43,394 nt of DNA from JACQFK01 sp036383955 (GCA_036383955.1 DASVNH010000286.1:1-43394); one strand, 5' to 3'; shown: positions 13,545 to 21,221, numbered from the stretch's first letter. Numbers and translations are program-made. The notes: generated by a model not told the origin, from the sequence alone.

Positions 13545-15065
13545 ATGCGCCGCATCATCGTTTTCGACACCACCCTCCGCGACGGCGAGCAGTCGCCCGG
13601 CTTCTCCATGAACGTCGAGGAGAAGGTCACCCTCGCCGAGCAGCTCGCCCAACTGGGCGTCGACGTCATCGAAGCCGGCTTCCCCGTCGCCTCCAACGAC
13701 GACTTCGAGGCCGTCCGCCAGGTCGCCAAGGTCATCGGCGCCCGCGCGTCCGTCGCGGGCCTCTGCCGCACCAAGATCCCCGACATCGACCGCACCGGCG
13801 AGGCCCTCAAGGACGCCGCCCGGCCGCGGATCCATACGTTCATCGCGACGTCCGACCTGCACCTCGAGCACAAGCTCAAGATGAAGCGCGAGCAGGCGCT
13901 CGAGATGGCCGTCGCCGCCGTCAAGCACGCCCGCAAGTTCACGGAGGACGTCGAGTTCTCCGCCGAAGATTCCACCCGGAGCGACCGCGACTACCTCTGC
14001 CGCGTGGTGGAGGCCGTCATCAAGGCCGGCGCGAAGACGGTGAACCTGCCGGACACGGTGGGGCACACGGTGCCCTGGGAGTACCACACGCTGATCAAGG
14101 ACGTCCTCACGCGGGTGCCGGGGGCGTCGAACATCGTCATCTCGGTCCACTGCCACAACGACCTGGGGCTGGCCGTCGCGAACTCGCTGGAAGCGGTCCG
14201 CGCGGGCGCCGGGCAGGTCGAGTGCACGATCAACGGGATCGGCGAGCGGGCGGGCAACGCCGCGCTGGAAGAGATCGTGATGGCGCTCAAGCACCGGCCC
14301 GAGCATTTCCAGGCGGACACGGGCGTGCGGACGGAGGAGATCATTCCGACGTCCTCCCTGCTCGTGGAGATCACGGGCGTGCCGGTGCAGCCGAACAAGG
14401 CGGTGGTGGGCTCGAACGCGTTCGCGCACGAGAGCGGCATCCACCAGCACGGGGTGATGGCGCACCAGCAGACCTACGAGATCCTGAAGCCCGAGTCGGT
14501 CGGGGCGGCGTCGAAGCTGCACCTGGGCAAGCACTCGGGACGTCACGCCTTCCGGCGCAAGATCGTCGACCTCGGCATCGACCTGGACGAGACGGAGTTC
14601 GAGGCGGCCTTCGCCAAGTTCAAGGAGCTGGCGGACAAGCAGAAGACGGTGTCGGACGACGACCTCCGCCAGATCGCGGGGGCGGCGCCGGACCAGCAGC
14701 CGTCGGGGCCCTTCATCCTCGAGCACCTGCAGTTCACGAGCGGGACGGACATCGTCTCGCACGCGACGGTGACGATGAAGGTCCACGAGGAGACCGTGGT
14801 GCGCTCGGCCTGGGCCTACGGCCCGGTCGAGGCGGCCTGCAAGGCGATCGACCAGTGCACGGGGATGTCGGCGAAGCTCCTCGACTACATCGTGAAGGCC
14901 ACCACGGCCGGCAAGGACGCGATGGGCGAGGTCTGCGTGAAGGTCGACTTCGAAGGCCGCCGCGCCGAGGGCCGCTCCTCGAGCGTGAACGTCATCGAGG
15001 CCAGCTCGCGCGCCTACGCCCACGCCCTCAACCGCCTCGCCAAGGGCATCCCGGCGAAGAAGTAG
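13545..15065 (+). CDS. leuA: 2-isopropylmalate synthase
   Basis: A 506-residue enzyme for the first committed step of leucine synthesis, condensing acetyl-CoA with 2-oxoisovalerate. The HMGL-type TIM barrel shows IIVFDTTLRDGEQSPG at the N-terminus (catalytic Arg and metal Asp), HCHNDLGLAVANSL with the metal His pair, and NGIGERAGNAALEE. GVMAHQQTYEI and LGKHSGRHAF match the linker, and the last 120 residues (PFILEHLQFTSGTD ... SSVNVIEASSRAYAHALNRL) form the leucine-binding LeuA dimer domain used for feedback inhibition. The ATG at 13545 is preferred because AGAGG lies 9 nt upstream; the ATG at 13536 abuts that site. The third-base pattern runs C, then G in the middle, then C. Confidence 0.97.
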   Translation: MRRIIVFDTTLRDGEQSPGFSMNVEEKVTLAEQLAQLGVDVIEAGFPVASNDDFEAVRQVAKVIGARASVAGLCRTKIPDIDRTGEALKDAARPRIHTFIATSDLHLEHKLKMKREQALEMAVAAVKHARKFTEDVEFSAEDSTRSDRDYLCRVVEAVIKAGAKTVNLPDTVGHTVPWEYHTLIKDVLTRVPGASNIVISVHCHNDLGLAVANSLEAVRAGAGQVECTINGIGERAGNAALEEIVMALKHRPEHFQADTGVRTEEIIPTSSLLVEITGVPVQPNKAVVGSNAFAHESGIHQHGVMAHQQTYEILKPESVGAASKLHLGKHSGRHAFRRKIVDLGIDLDETEFEAAFAKFKELADKQKTVSDDDLRQIAGAAPDQQPSGPFILEHLQFTSGTDIVSHATVTMKVHEETVVRSAWAYGPVEAACKAIDQCTGMSAKLLDYIVKATTAGKDAMGEVCVKVDFEGRRAEGRSSSVNVIEASSRAYAHALNRLAKGIPAKK

Positions 15066-15071
15066 CCCGAG

Positions 15072-15102
15072 CGTTCGAAAGTCACCTGGTGACTTTCGAA
15101 CG
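15072..15102. repeat. 31-bp near-perfect palindrome between convergent genes
   Basis: CGTTCGAAAGTCACC (15072-15086), one central T, then the exact complement GGTGACTTTCGAACG (15088-15102). It lies 6 nt after the leuA stop and 6 nt before the stop of the 15109-16170 gene. A one-base loop is poor for RNA hairpins and there is no T-run, so a dyad-binding protein site or a dispersed repeat is as likely as a terminator. Confidence 0.75.
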
Positions 15103-15108
15103 TGCCTG

Positions 15109-16170
15109 TCAGTCCCGGCCGAGGTCCAGGTCGAGAACGAGGGTCTTTCCTCCCTTGAAGTCCTCCGGTCTCGCCTTTAATTCCGAGCCGCTGTAGCCCG
15201 GCCGGACGAACGAGAGCCGCAGGCCTCCCGCCGGGAGGGGGTCCAGGATCGGGAGGTCGTAGGCTCCGGACTTCAACGACCTCCCGATGACGCGCGCGGG
15301 GTCCCGCGATTCGGCCCCCGCGTGGGTCGCTGAGGAGACGGTGATCCGGACATCCTCCAGCGGCCACCCGGCGCCCATTTCCCGAATGACGCCGCGGATT
15401 CGGCGGGTCGCCGCGCGTTCGGCGATCGTGGCGACGACCGGCGCGGAGCCTACGCTGATCCTGACGGCGGGCAGAAGGCGGTTGAACGCGGCCGCGCGAA
15501 GCCAGTACTCCCCTCGCGGGACGTGCAGGATCGTCCCCCGACCTCCCCGGCGATATTCGACGGGCGCGTTCGCGCCCACGTCGAGCTCATCCAGCCTGGC
15601 TACGCTCACGGGGGGAGTCGAAGTACCTTCGACGGCTTCCAACCCGACCCACTCCGGATGAAGGATGGCCCCTTCCGCATCGACCACCCGGAAGTCAATG
15701 AGGCCGAAATCCTCCGCCCTGGGCAGAGGGATGTCGCCGAGATTCAGGCGCGACGCGTCCAGCGGCATGTCGCGCGTCACGGGACGATCGAGGGTGCCGT
15801 GGGACAAGTTGACTCGGAGGAGGGTGGAGACGCGGAGGACCTGGCCTTGAAGGGGCTCCAGGCCCGCGAGCAGAAAGACGCCGTCGTCTTCGGGGATGAC
15901 CTCGTCTCCCAGAGGGACACCGTCCCGGAGAAGAACGACGCGCGTGTGTCCCAGGATGCCGGGAGGCACGTTGAAGCCGGTCAGGTCGACGAGTCGCCCC
16001 CGGAGCCCGACGTGAGACGGGGGTGCCGGAGGCGGCGCGATGGACTCGGAGGAGAATGGTTCGGGCGCGGCCAGCCACAAGACGAGAGGGAGGGCCGCCA
16101 GGAGGCCCATCGCGACAATGGCGCTGGAAACAACCAGGTAGGCGCGTTCCTGCGGCGTGTAACGGCCCAT
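15109..16170 (-). CDS. membrane-anchored protein with beta-sandwich repeats
   Basis: A 353-residue protein. A short cytoplasmic start (MGRYTPQERAY) is followed by one membrane helix (about residues 12-34, VVSSAIVAMGLLAALPLVLWL), so it is N-anchored with the rest outside. The outer part holds several beta-rich segments resembling carboxypeptidase-regulatory or SpaA-like domains (GLRGRLVDLTGFNVPPGILG, LIDFRVVDAEGAILHPEWVG, RRIRGVIREMGAGWPLEDVRITVSSATHAG). The ATG at 16170 has GGAGG 4 nt upstream; the frame is open further upstream but has no comparable site and would overlap the Topo VI promoter. Function unknown. Confidence 0.78.
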   Translation of the reverse strand: MGRYTPQERAYLVVSSAIVAMGLLAALPLVLWLAAPEPFSSESIAPPPAPPSHVGLRGRLVDLTGFNVPPGILGHTRVVLLRDGVPLGDEVIPEDDGVFLLAGLEPLQGQVLRVSTLLRVNLSHGTLDRPVTRDMPLDASRLNLGDIPLPRAEDFGLIDFRVVDAEGAILHPEWVGLEAVEGTSTPPVSVARLDELDVGANAPVEYRRGGRGTILHVPRGEYWLRAAAFNRLLPAVRISVGSAPVVATIAERAATRRIRGVIREMGAGWPLEDVRITVSSATHAGAESRDPARVIGRSLKSGAYDLPILDPLPAGGLRLSFVRPGYSGSELKARPEDFKGGKTLVLDLDLGRD

Positions 16171-16222
16171 GTCGCCTCCATCATAAAGGACGGTCCGTCG
16201 CGCCGCTTCCGAGCGCTCGATC

Positions 16223-16251
16223 TTGACCCGCGCAAAAACATGGTTTATAAT
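16223..16251 (+). promoter_or_regulatory. sigma-70-type promoter of the Topo VI operon
   Basis: TTGACC (16223-16228), a 17-nt spacer and TATAAT (16246-16251). The predicted start lies near 16258, giving a leader of about 80 nt before the top6B ATG at 16341. The same -35 hexamer is used at rpmA. Confidence 0.8.
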
Positions 16252-16340
16252 TTGTCCCGGTAGGAGAGAGGCGGGGCACGGGTCCCCCCTTCCGGAAATT
16301 GGCGAAGAAGAGCAAAGCGTCCTCGAAGGAGGGGAAACAG

Positions 16341-18392
16341 ATGGGCGGCACATCCCCGGTCAAGAAAGAAGACGTACCGGTCCTGAAAGAAGTCAAAGCT
16401 CCCGCCGTGGTCCACCGCGTCAGCGCGGAGGACATGGCCAAGAAACAGCGCGAAATCTCGGTTTCCGAGTTCTTCGCCAAGAACCGGCATCTGCTCGGCT
16501 TCGACTCCCCCCGCAAGGCCCTGCTGACGGCCGTCAAGGAGGCCGTCGACAACTCCCTCGACGCCTGCGAGGAGGCCCGCATCCTCCCCGACATCGAGGT
16601 CAAGATCGAGGTCGCCAACGGGGTCCACCACGCCGAGGCCGCGCCCGCCAAGCCCGCCAAGGAAGGCGAGGAACCCGCCAAGGGGCCGTCGGTCGCCCAG
16701 GCCGAACGCTTCATCGTCACCGTCACGGACAACGGGCCCGGCATCGTCCCCGAGCAGATCGGCCGCATCTTCGCCAAGCTGCTCTACGGGTCGAAGTTCC
16801 ACCGCCTGCGCATGAGCCGCGGCCAGCAGGGCATCGGCATCTCGGCCGCCGGCCTCTACGGCCAGCTCACCACCGGCAAGCCCGTCCGCGTCACCTCCAA
16901 GTTCAGCGAGAAGAAACCCGCCCGCTACGTCGAGATCACGATCGACACCGCCAAAAACGAGCCGCGCCAGCTCGTCAACAAGGAATCCACCGACTGGCCC
17001 TTCGATCACACGGGCACCCGGGTCGCCATCGAGCTCGAGGGCCGCTACCAGAAGGGGCGCACCTCGGTCGACGAGTTCCTCGAGCAGACCTCCGTCGCGA
17101 ATCCGCACGCGAAGATCACCTACGTCAATCCCGAGGGCCAGAAGGTCGTCTTCGAGCGCATGATGGGCGAGCTGCCCGACGCCCCCCGCGAGATCAAGCC
17201 GCACCCCTACGGCATCGAGCTCGGCGTGCTCATGAAGATGCTGCAGGACACCAAGAGCCACTGGGTCGCCGGCTTCCTCTCCGCCGACTTCTCCCGCGTG
17301 TCGCCCGCGACGGCCTCCGCGATCTGCAAGACGGCGGGCATCGATCCGAAGATGCTGGTCCGGAAGATCCACGGCGACACGGCCGAGAAGCTGTACCGCG
17401 CCATCCAGAAGACCCCGCTCATGAACCCGCCGACCGACTGCCTCTCGCCGATCGGCGAGAAGGCGATCCTGGCCGGCCTCTACAAGCAGATCAAGGGCGA
17501 CTTCTACACGGCCGTCAGCCGCAAGCCGGCCGTCTACCGCGGCAATCCCTTCGCCATCGAGGTCGGCCTCGCGTTCGGCACCGGCCAGGCCGGCATGGTG
17601 CAGAGCGTCGTCGAGCAGGAAGGCGCCGTGCCGCTCGCCGAGGGCGAGGAGGACGAGAGCGCGGGCGAAGTCCAGATGGCCCGCGTCATGCGCTTCGCCA
17701 ACCGCGTCCCGCTGCTCTACCAGCCGGGCGCCTGCGCGGTCACCAAGTCGGTCGTCGAGACCTCCTGGCGCAACTACGGCCTCAGCCAGTCCCGCGGCGC
17801 GCTCCCCACGGGCCCGCTCGTCATCTTCGTCCACATGGCCTCCGTCTGGGTGCCGTTCACCAGCGAGTCGAAGGAGGCCGTCGCCGACTACGACGAGATC
17901 CGCAAGGAGATCCGCCTCGCCCTGAACGAAGCCGGCCGCCGCCTCAGCGCGTTCGTCCGGAAGCGCGAGCGGGCGGCCCTCGAGCTCAAGCGCCGCGACG
18001 TCTTCGAGGCCTACATCGAGGAGGTCGCCGACGCCTGCAAGCGCCTGAAGAAGGGCAAGCTCGACGCCGACGACCTCAAGAAGCGCCTCACCAAGATCGC
18101 CAAGGAGATCACCGGCGGCGACAAGACGGACGAGATCCTGAAGAAGAAGGGCCAGCCGGAAGAGCCCGCCGGGGAGTCGACGATCATCATCACCCCCGAG
18201 GGCGTGCTGGGCGCGGTGCCCCAGGCGCCGAACATCGAAGCCGCCCACGCGGCCGCGCCGACGGCCGCCGCGGTGGCGGCGGAGCCCGAGAAGCCGGCGA
18301 AGGCCGTCGCGCCGAAGGGGAAGGGGAAGCCCCCCGCCGCTCCCGCCGGCAAGGCGGGAGCTCCGAAGGGCAAGGAGAAGAGGAATGGCTAA
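16341..18392 (+). CDS. top6B: DNA topoisomerase VI subunit B
   Basis: A 683-residue GHKL-type ATPase subunit of type IIB topoisomerase, which gates double-strand passage by A2B2. Motifs are EAVDNSLDACEE (67-78, Asn71 for Mg-ATP), DNGPGI (130-135) and GQQGIGI (161-167) within the long RGQQGIGISAAGLYGQLTTGKP signature. FFAKNRHLLGFDSPRKALL is typical of Top6B. A Pro/Ala/Lys-rich insert (about 95-121) interrupts the ATPase domain. The helix-turn-transducer regions follow, ending at about 600, then a low-complexity Ala/Pro/Lys tail. AAGGAGGGG 6 nt before the ATG at 16341 decides the start; a TTG at 16299 is possible but poorly preceded. It overlaps top6A by 8 bases. Confidence 0.95.
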   Translation: MGGTSPVKKEDVPVLKEVKAPAVVHRVSAEDMAKKQREISVSEFFAKNRHLLGFDSPRKALLTAVKEAVDNSLDACEEARILPDIEVKIEVANGVHHAEAAPAKPAKEGEEPAKGPSVAQAERFIVTVTDNGPGIVPEQIGRIFAKLLYGSKFHRLRMSRGQQGIGISAAGLYGQLTTGKPVRVTSKFSEKKPARYVEITIDTAKNEPRQLVNKESTDWPFDHTGTRVAIELEGRYQKGRTSVDEFLEQTSVANPHAKITYVNPEGQKVVFERMMGELPDAPREIKPHPYGIELGVLMKMLQDTKSHWVAGFLSADFSRVSPATASAICKTAGIDPKMLVRKIHGDTAEKLYRAIQKTPLMNPPTDCLSPIGEKAILAGLYKQIKGDFYTAVSRKPAVYRGNPFAIEVGLAFGTGQAGMVQSVVEQEGAVPLAEGEEDESAGEVQMARVMRFANRVPLLYQPGACAVTKSVVETSWRNYGLSQSRGALPTGPLVIFVHMASVWVPFTSESKEAVADYDEIRKEIRLALNEAGRRLSAFVRKRERAALELKRRDVFEAYIEEVADACKRLKKGKLDADDLKKRLTKIAKEITGGDKTDEILKKKGQPEEPAGESTIIITPEGVLGAVPQAPNIEAAHAAAPTAAAVAAEPEKPAKAVAPKGKGKPPAAPAGKAGAPKGKEKRNG

Positions 18393-19473
18393 GGAAAGCG
18401 TCGAAGATCGCCTGATCGGGCTGGCGGACGTCGTGCTCGAGGCCGCCAAGAAAAAGAAGGATCCCGAGTTCCAGATCCCGGTGCGCGCGCTGTCGAACGT
18501 CGAGTTCAACGCGAAGAAGCGCATCATCGAGATGAAGAGCGCGACCACCGGCCGCTCGTTCTTCAACCTCGGCATGGCCAAGAAGTTCATGCAGACGATG
18601 CTGGTGGCCGACGCGCTGGCCGAGCTGCAGCGCGCGGACTGCACGACGTCGCTGCGCGAGATCTACTACCGGACGAAGCACACGCTCAAGGAGTCGAGCG
18701 AGAACACCTTCGACGACCAGGCCGAGAGCGACCCGGTGATCGAGGACCTCGAGGTGACGCTCGAGGCGCTGCGCGAGGAGCTGCACGTCTCGGCCGAGGG
18801 CCGCGGCAGCATCGTGGGCAACGTCACGCTGGTCGACGACGGGGACGCGATCGACTGCACCAAGGCCGGCAAGAGCGGCCACACGGTGCCCTCGATCGTG
18901 GAGGAGCCCGGGATCAAGATCAAGAAGTGCTCGGCCGACTTCGTGCTGCTGATCGAGAAGTCGACGCAGTTCAACCGGCTGTCCGAGGACAAGTTCTGGA
19001 AGAAGCACAACTGCATCCTGCTGACGGGGAACGGGCAGCCGCCGCGCGGGGTGCGCCGGCTGTGCCGCCGCATCCACGACGAGTGGAAGAAGCCCGTGAT
19101 GGTCCTGGTCGACAACGACCCCTGGGGCTACTACATCTACTCGGTCGTGAAGCAGGGCTCGATCAACCTGGCCTTCGAGAGCCAGCGCATGGCGATCCCC
19201 GACGCGAAGTTCATCGGGCTGTCGAGCTTCGACCCCGAGAAGCACAAGATGCCGCGCAACCTGGGCATCAAGCTCAAGGACAACGACGTCACCCGCGGCA
19301 AGGAGCTCCTCGCCTACCCCTGGTTCCAGAAGAAGGAATGGCAGAAGGAGATCAAGAACATGCTCGCGAGCGGGCTCAAGTACGAGCTGGACGCGCTCGC
19401 GAACAAGGACTTCCGCTACCTGACGACGGACTATCTGCCCCGCAAGCTGAAGGACCGGGATTTCCTGGACTAG
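18385..19473 (+). CDS. top6A: DNA topoisomerase VI subunit A (Spo11-like)
   Basis: A 362-residue DNA-cleaving subunit. The 5Y-CAP (winged-helix) domain carries SLREIYYRTKH; the second Tyr, Y95, is the expected nucleophile by alignment with Spo11. The Toprim domain shows the acidic Glu191 (VLLIEKSTQFNRL) and Asp243-x-Asp245 (VLVDNDPWGYYIYSVV), the Mg-binding set. LSSFDPEKHKMPRNLGIKLKDND and KNMLASGLKYELDAL match Top6A C-termini. Length is normal (about 360). It is translated from within the end of top6B (ATGGCTAA overlap), as expected for an equimolar complex. Archaeal-type Topo VI is uncommon in bacteria. Confidence 0.95.
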   Translation: MAKESVEDRLIGLADVVLEAAKKKKDPEFQIPVRALSNVEFNAKKRIIEMKSATTGRSFFNLGMAKKFMQTMLVADALAELQRADCTTSLREIYYRTKHTLKESSENTFDDQAESDPVIEDLEVTLEALREELHVSAEGRGSIVGNVTLVDDGDAIDCTKAGKSGHTVPSIVEEPGIKIKKCSADFVLLIEKSTQFNRLSEDKFWKKHNCILLTGNGQPPRGVRRLCRRIHDEWKKPVMVLVDNDPWGYYIYSVVKQGSINLAFESQRMAIPDAKFIGLSSFDPEKHKMPRNLGIKLKDNDVTRGKELLAYPWFQKKEWQKEIKNMLASGLKYELDALANKDFRYLTTDYLPRKLKDRDFLD

Positions 19474-19477
19474 ACTC

Positions 19478-19951
19478 TTAGCCTTCCGCGAGAAAATGGC
19501 GTAGCTGGATCTCGGCGTCCTGAACGGCGACGTGAGGAAGTTCGACGTGAAACGTCTTGCCGACGGCCTGGAACCACGAGCTCGCGCAGACGGCCTTGAA
19601 GCCGAACGGGTTCCGCTTCAGGAAGCGCCAGCTGTAGGCCACGATCCACGGCCAGTCGAACGCCGCCGGCCGCGCCACGAAGAGCGCCTTCCGCGCCTGG
19701 AACGGAGCGCACCAGGCTTCGAACTTCGACATCCCCTCGGCCGGGTCCAGGCCTTCCTTGAGGGCCCGCGCGTACGACTCCGGGCTCGCCTCGACCACGT
19801 CGCTCACGGGCTTCAGCACGGCTTCGAAGCGGCCCACGACCCCCTCCGCGACCGAGCCGGCCGCCACCCCGATTTCGACGAGCGAGTGGCGGGCGTAGTC
19901 GGGGCCGGTGGTTTCGACGTCCAGCATGATCCAGAGCCGGCGGGGATCCAT
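19478..19951 (-). CDS. DnaQ/RNase T-like 3'-5' exonuclease (DEDDh)
   Basis: A 157-residue single-domain exonuclease. Motif I is MLDVETTGPDYA (Asp-x-Glu), motif II falls around FDWPWIVAYSW (Asp), and motif III is HVAVQDAEIQLRHF, with the His and Asp spaced as in DEDDh enzymes, so the catalytic set appears complete. It could trim RNA or DNA, but the substrate cannot be told. The ATG at 19951 has only a weak GGA upstream; the next Met (in IMLDVETTG) would still keep the catalytic Asp. It is convergent with top6A, with 4 nt between stops. Confidence 0.85.
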   Translation of the reverse strand: MDPRRLWIMLDVETTGPDYARHSLVEIGVAAGSVAEGVVGRFEAVLKPVSDVVEASPESYARALKEGLDPAEGMSKFEAWCAPFQARKALFVARPAAFDWPWIVAYSWRFLKRNPFGFKAVCASSWFQAVGKTFHVELPHVAVQDAEIQLRHFLAEG

Positions 19952-20018
19952 GGCGTCCAGTGTATCGCCGATTCCGCCGAACGTCCGGTTTTGTGGTACG
20001 TCTATAGTTAGTAGGAAT

Positions 20019-20756
20019 ATGCCGAAGTTAAACGCGGTCCTGATGGTCGTGCTGTCCGCCGCCGTCATCGGCGCTCTGGGCTGGCGCGCCCTCGGCCAGG
20101 GCGACGGCGGCGCCGCCGAGCGCGCCCGCGCGGCCAAGATCGTCCGCAAGCTGGCGGATCCGGATCCCGACCTCCGCCGCGAAGCCGAGAGCGAGATCAA
20201 GTCGCTCGGCCTCCGCGGCAAGGAGATCCTGCGCGAGACCGCGAAGGGCCCCGACGCCCGCCTCGCCGAGCGCGCCGTCGCCATGCTGAAGGAGATGGAG
20301 CCGGCCGCGCCGGAACCCGCGCCCGTGGAACTCGTCGGCCTCGAGCATTTCATCTGGTGCACGGACCGCTTCATCGTCGAGTTCCGGAACTCCGGCTCCG
20401 AGCCGATCCTCCTCGCGCTCGAGAAGAAGGGCGAGGAGCCGCGCTTCGGCTGGTTCGAAGTGATGGAGACCAGCGGCCGGACCCACGTCGTCCGCCCCGA
20501 GTCCTACGCGCCGCCGGTCGTCGAAGGCGCCGCCCACGTCGTCGCGCTGCCCCCCGGCGCCAAGCAGGTGCTCTACACGGGCTGGGAGTCCGTCAGCGCG
20601 CTGCTGAACGAGCTGCCCGGCCCCTGCAAGGTCCGCTTCGTCTACGACGCCACCGAAGGCAGCGCCTACCGGGAGGTCGCGAAGGTCTCCCCGCGGGGCG
20701 TCCCCCTCAAGCCCGCCCGCTACGCCTCGGCGCCCGCCGAGACCGACCCGCGCTGA
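20019..20756 (+). CDS. exported protein with HEAT-like N-terminal segment
   Basis: A 245-residue protein. The N-terminal hydrophobic segment MPKLNAVLMVVLSAAVIGALGW is an uncleaved anchor or signal peptide. Residues about 35-90 (AAKIVRKLADPDPDLRREAESEIKSLGLRGKEILRETA; DARLAERAVAMLKEM) read like HEAT repeats. The C-terminal 150 residues are beta-rich (VELVGLEHFIWCTDRFIVEFRNSGSEPILLALE; GAKQVLYTGWESVSALL; KVRFVYDAT), reminiscent of an Ig-like domain. TAGGA sits 4 nt before the ATG; a TATAGT at 20003-20008 may be the -10 box. No family recognised. Confidence 0.78.
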   Translation: MPKLNAVLMVVLSAAVIGALGWRALGQGDGGAAERARAAKIVRKLADPDPDLRREAESEIKSLGLRGKEILRETAKGPDARLAERAVAMLKEMEPAAPEPAPVELVGLEHFIWCTDRFIVEFRNSGSEPILLALEKKGEEPRFGWFEVMETSGRTHVVRPESYAPPVVEGAAHVVALPPGAKQVLYTGWESVSALLNELPGPCKVRFVYDATEGSAYREVAKVSPRGVPLKPARYASAPAETDPR

Positions 20757-20773
20757 CGTTACGAAACGTAACG
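20757..20773. promoter_or_regulatory. palindrome CGTTACGaaaCGTAACG
   Basis: A perfect 7-bp dyad with a 3-base centre, immediately after the stop of the preceding gene and 51 nt upstream of the sigma-54 promoter at 20824. It may be a binding site for an enhancer-binding protein or a short hairpin. The GTTACGAA half-site resembles the dyad at 9136-9164. Confidence 0.5.
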
Positions 20774-20823
20774 CGGTAACGGAGAATCGACGCGTCTCGA
20801 AACAGTCGCGTAGGAGATCCTCG

Positions 20824-20838
20824 TGGCACGCCGCTTGC
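20824..20838 (+). promoter_or_regulatory. sigma-54 (RpoN) promoter
   Basis: TGGCAC-GCCGC-TTGC: the -24 GG and -12 GC are exactly 10 nt apart and the flanking bases match the TGGCACG-N4-TTGC consensus. Transcription would start near 20850 and run into the small gene at 20889. Confidence 0.75.
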
Positions 20839-20888
20839 GCAATCGTTCAGAGTTGAAGGGCCGATGAGTTCACGTTAGGATCGAACGG

Positions 20889-21107
20889 ATGACGCGCGAG
20901 GAGATTCGAGAGGCGCTTCTGGAAGACACCCGACGCGCGAAGGAAGTCAGGACCAACGACGGTCGCATCTTCCGCGTCGACGGAGTCGAGCAGTGGGCGC
21001 TCGGAGGCGCCCGCCTGGTGATCCTCGAAGGCGCGGGCCAGAGCACCCTGTCGATCCGGAACATCGCGTCGATCGGACCCGCCGCCGCGCGGCGCCGCCG
21101 GGCCTAA
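20889..21107 (+). CDS. small protein behind a sigma-54 promoter, unknown function
   Basis: A 72-residue protein (MTREEIREALLEDTRRAKEV ... RTNDGRIFRVDGVEQWALGGARLVILEG ... SIRNIASIGP) with an N-terminal helix, a beta-rich middle and an Arg-rich end. The MTxEE(I/L)RxAL start and the DGR turn recall a family of short planctomycete proteins of about 80 residues, but this is from memory and not decisive. AGGA is 9 nt upstream of the ATG. No signal peptide or membrane helix is present. Regulation by RpoN is suggested by the promoter at 20824. Confidence 0.7.
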   Translation: MTREEIREALLEDTRRAKEVRTNDGRIFRVDGVEQWALGGARLVILEGAGQSTLSIRNIASIGPAAARRRRA

Positions 21108-21149
21108 GCGGCCCGAGTTAACTTCTGGCACTCCTCGCGGGCCGCTTAT

Positions 21150-21220
21150 CCTGAGCGAGCCGCAAGCGAGTCGAAGGATTTCCCTCGATAACCCTTCGAC
21201 TCCGCTTCGCTCCGCTCAGG
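21150..21220. repeat. inverted repeat of the CCTGAGCG...TCGAAGG type
   Basis: Arms 21150-21177 and 21193-21220 are imperfect complements (both read as CCTGAGCG ... GTCGAAGG) around a 15-base loop. Repeats with this core recur between genes in many environmental bacteria. It lies between the small sigma-54-driven gene and the convergent cyclase-like gene. Confidence 0.75.
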
Positions 21221-21221
21221 G

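Noticed and set aside
16299..16340. Upstream TTG start for top6B
   Set aside because: It has no good ribosome site, whereas ATG 16341 is preceded by AAGGAGGGG at ideal spacing; the extra 14 residues are Lys/Ser-rich and not needed for the fold.
20870..20884. Four-codon ORF (MSSR) before the sigma-54-driven gene
   Set aside because: Too short and without a ribosome site; no link to regulation.
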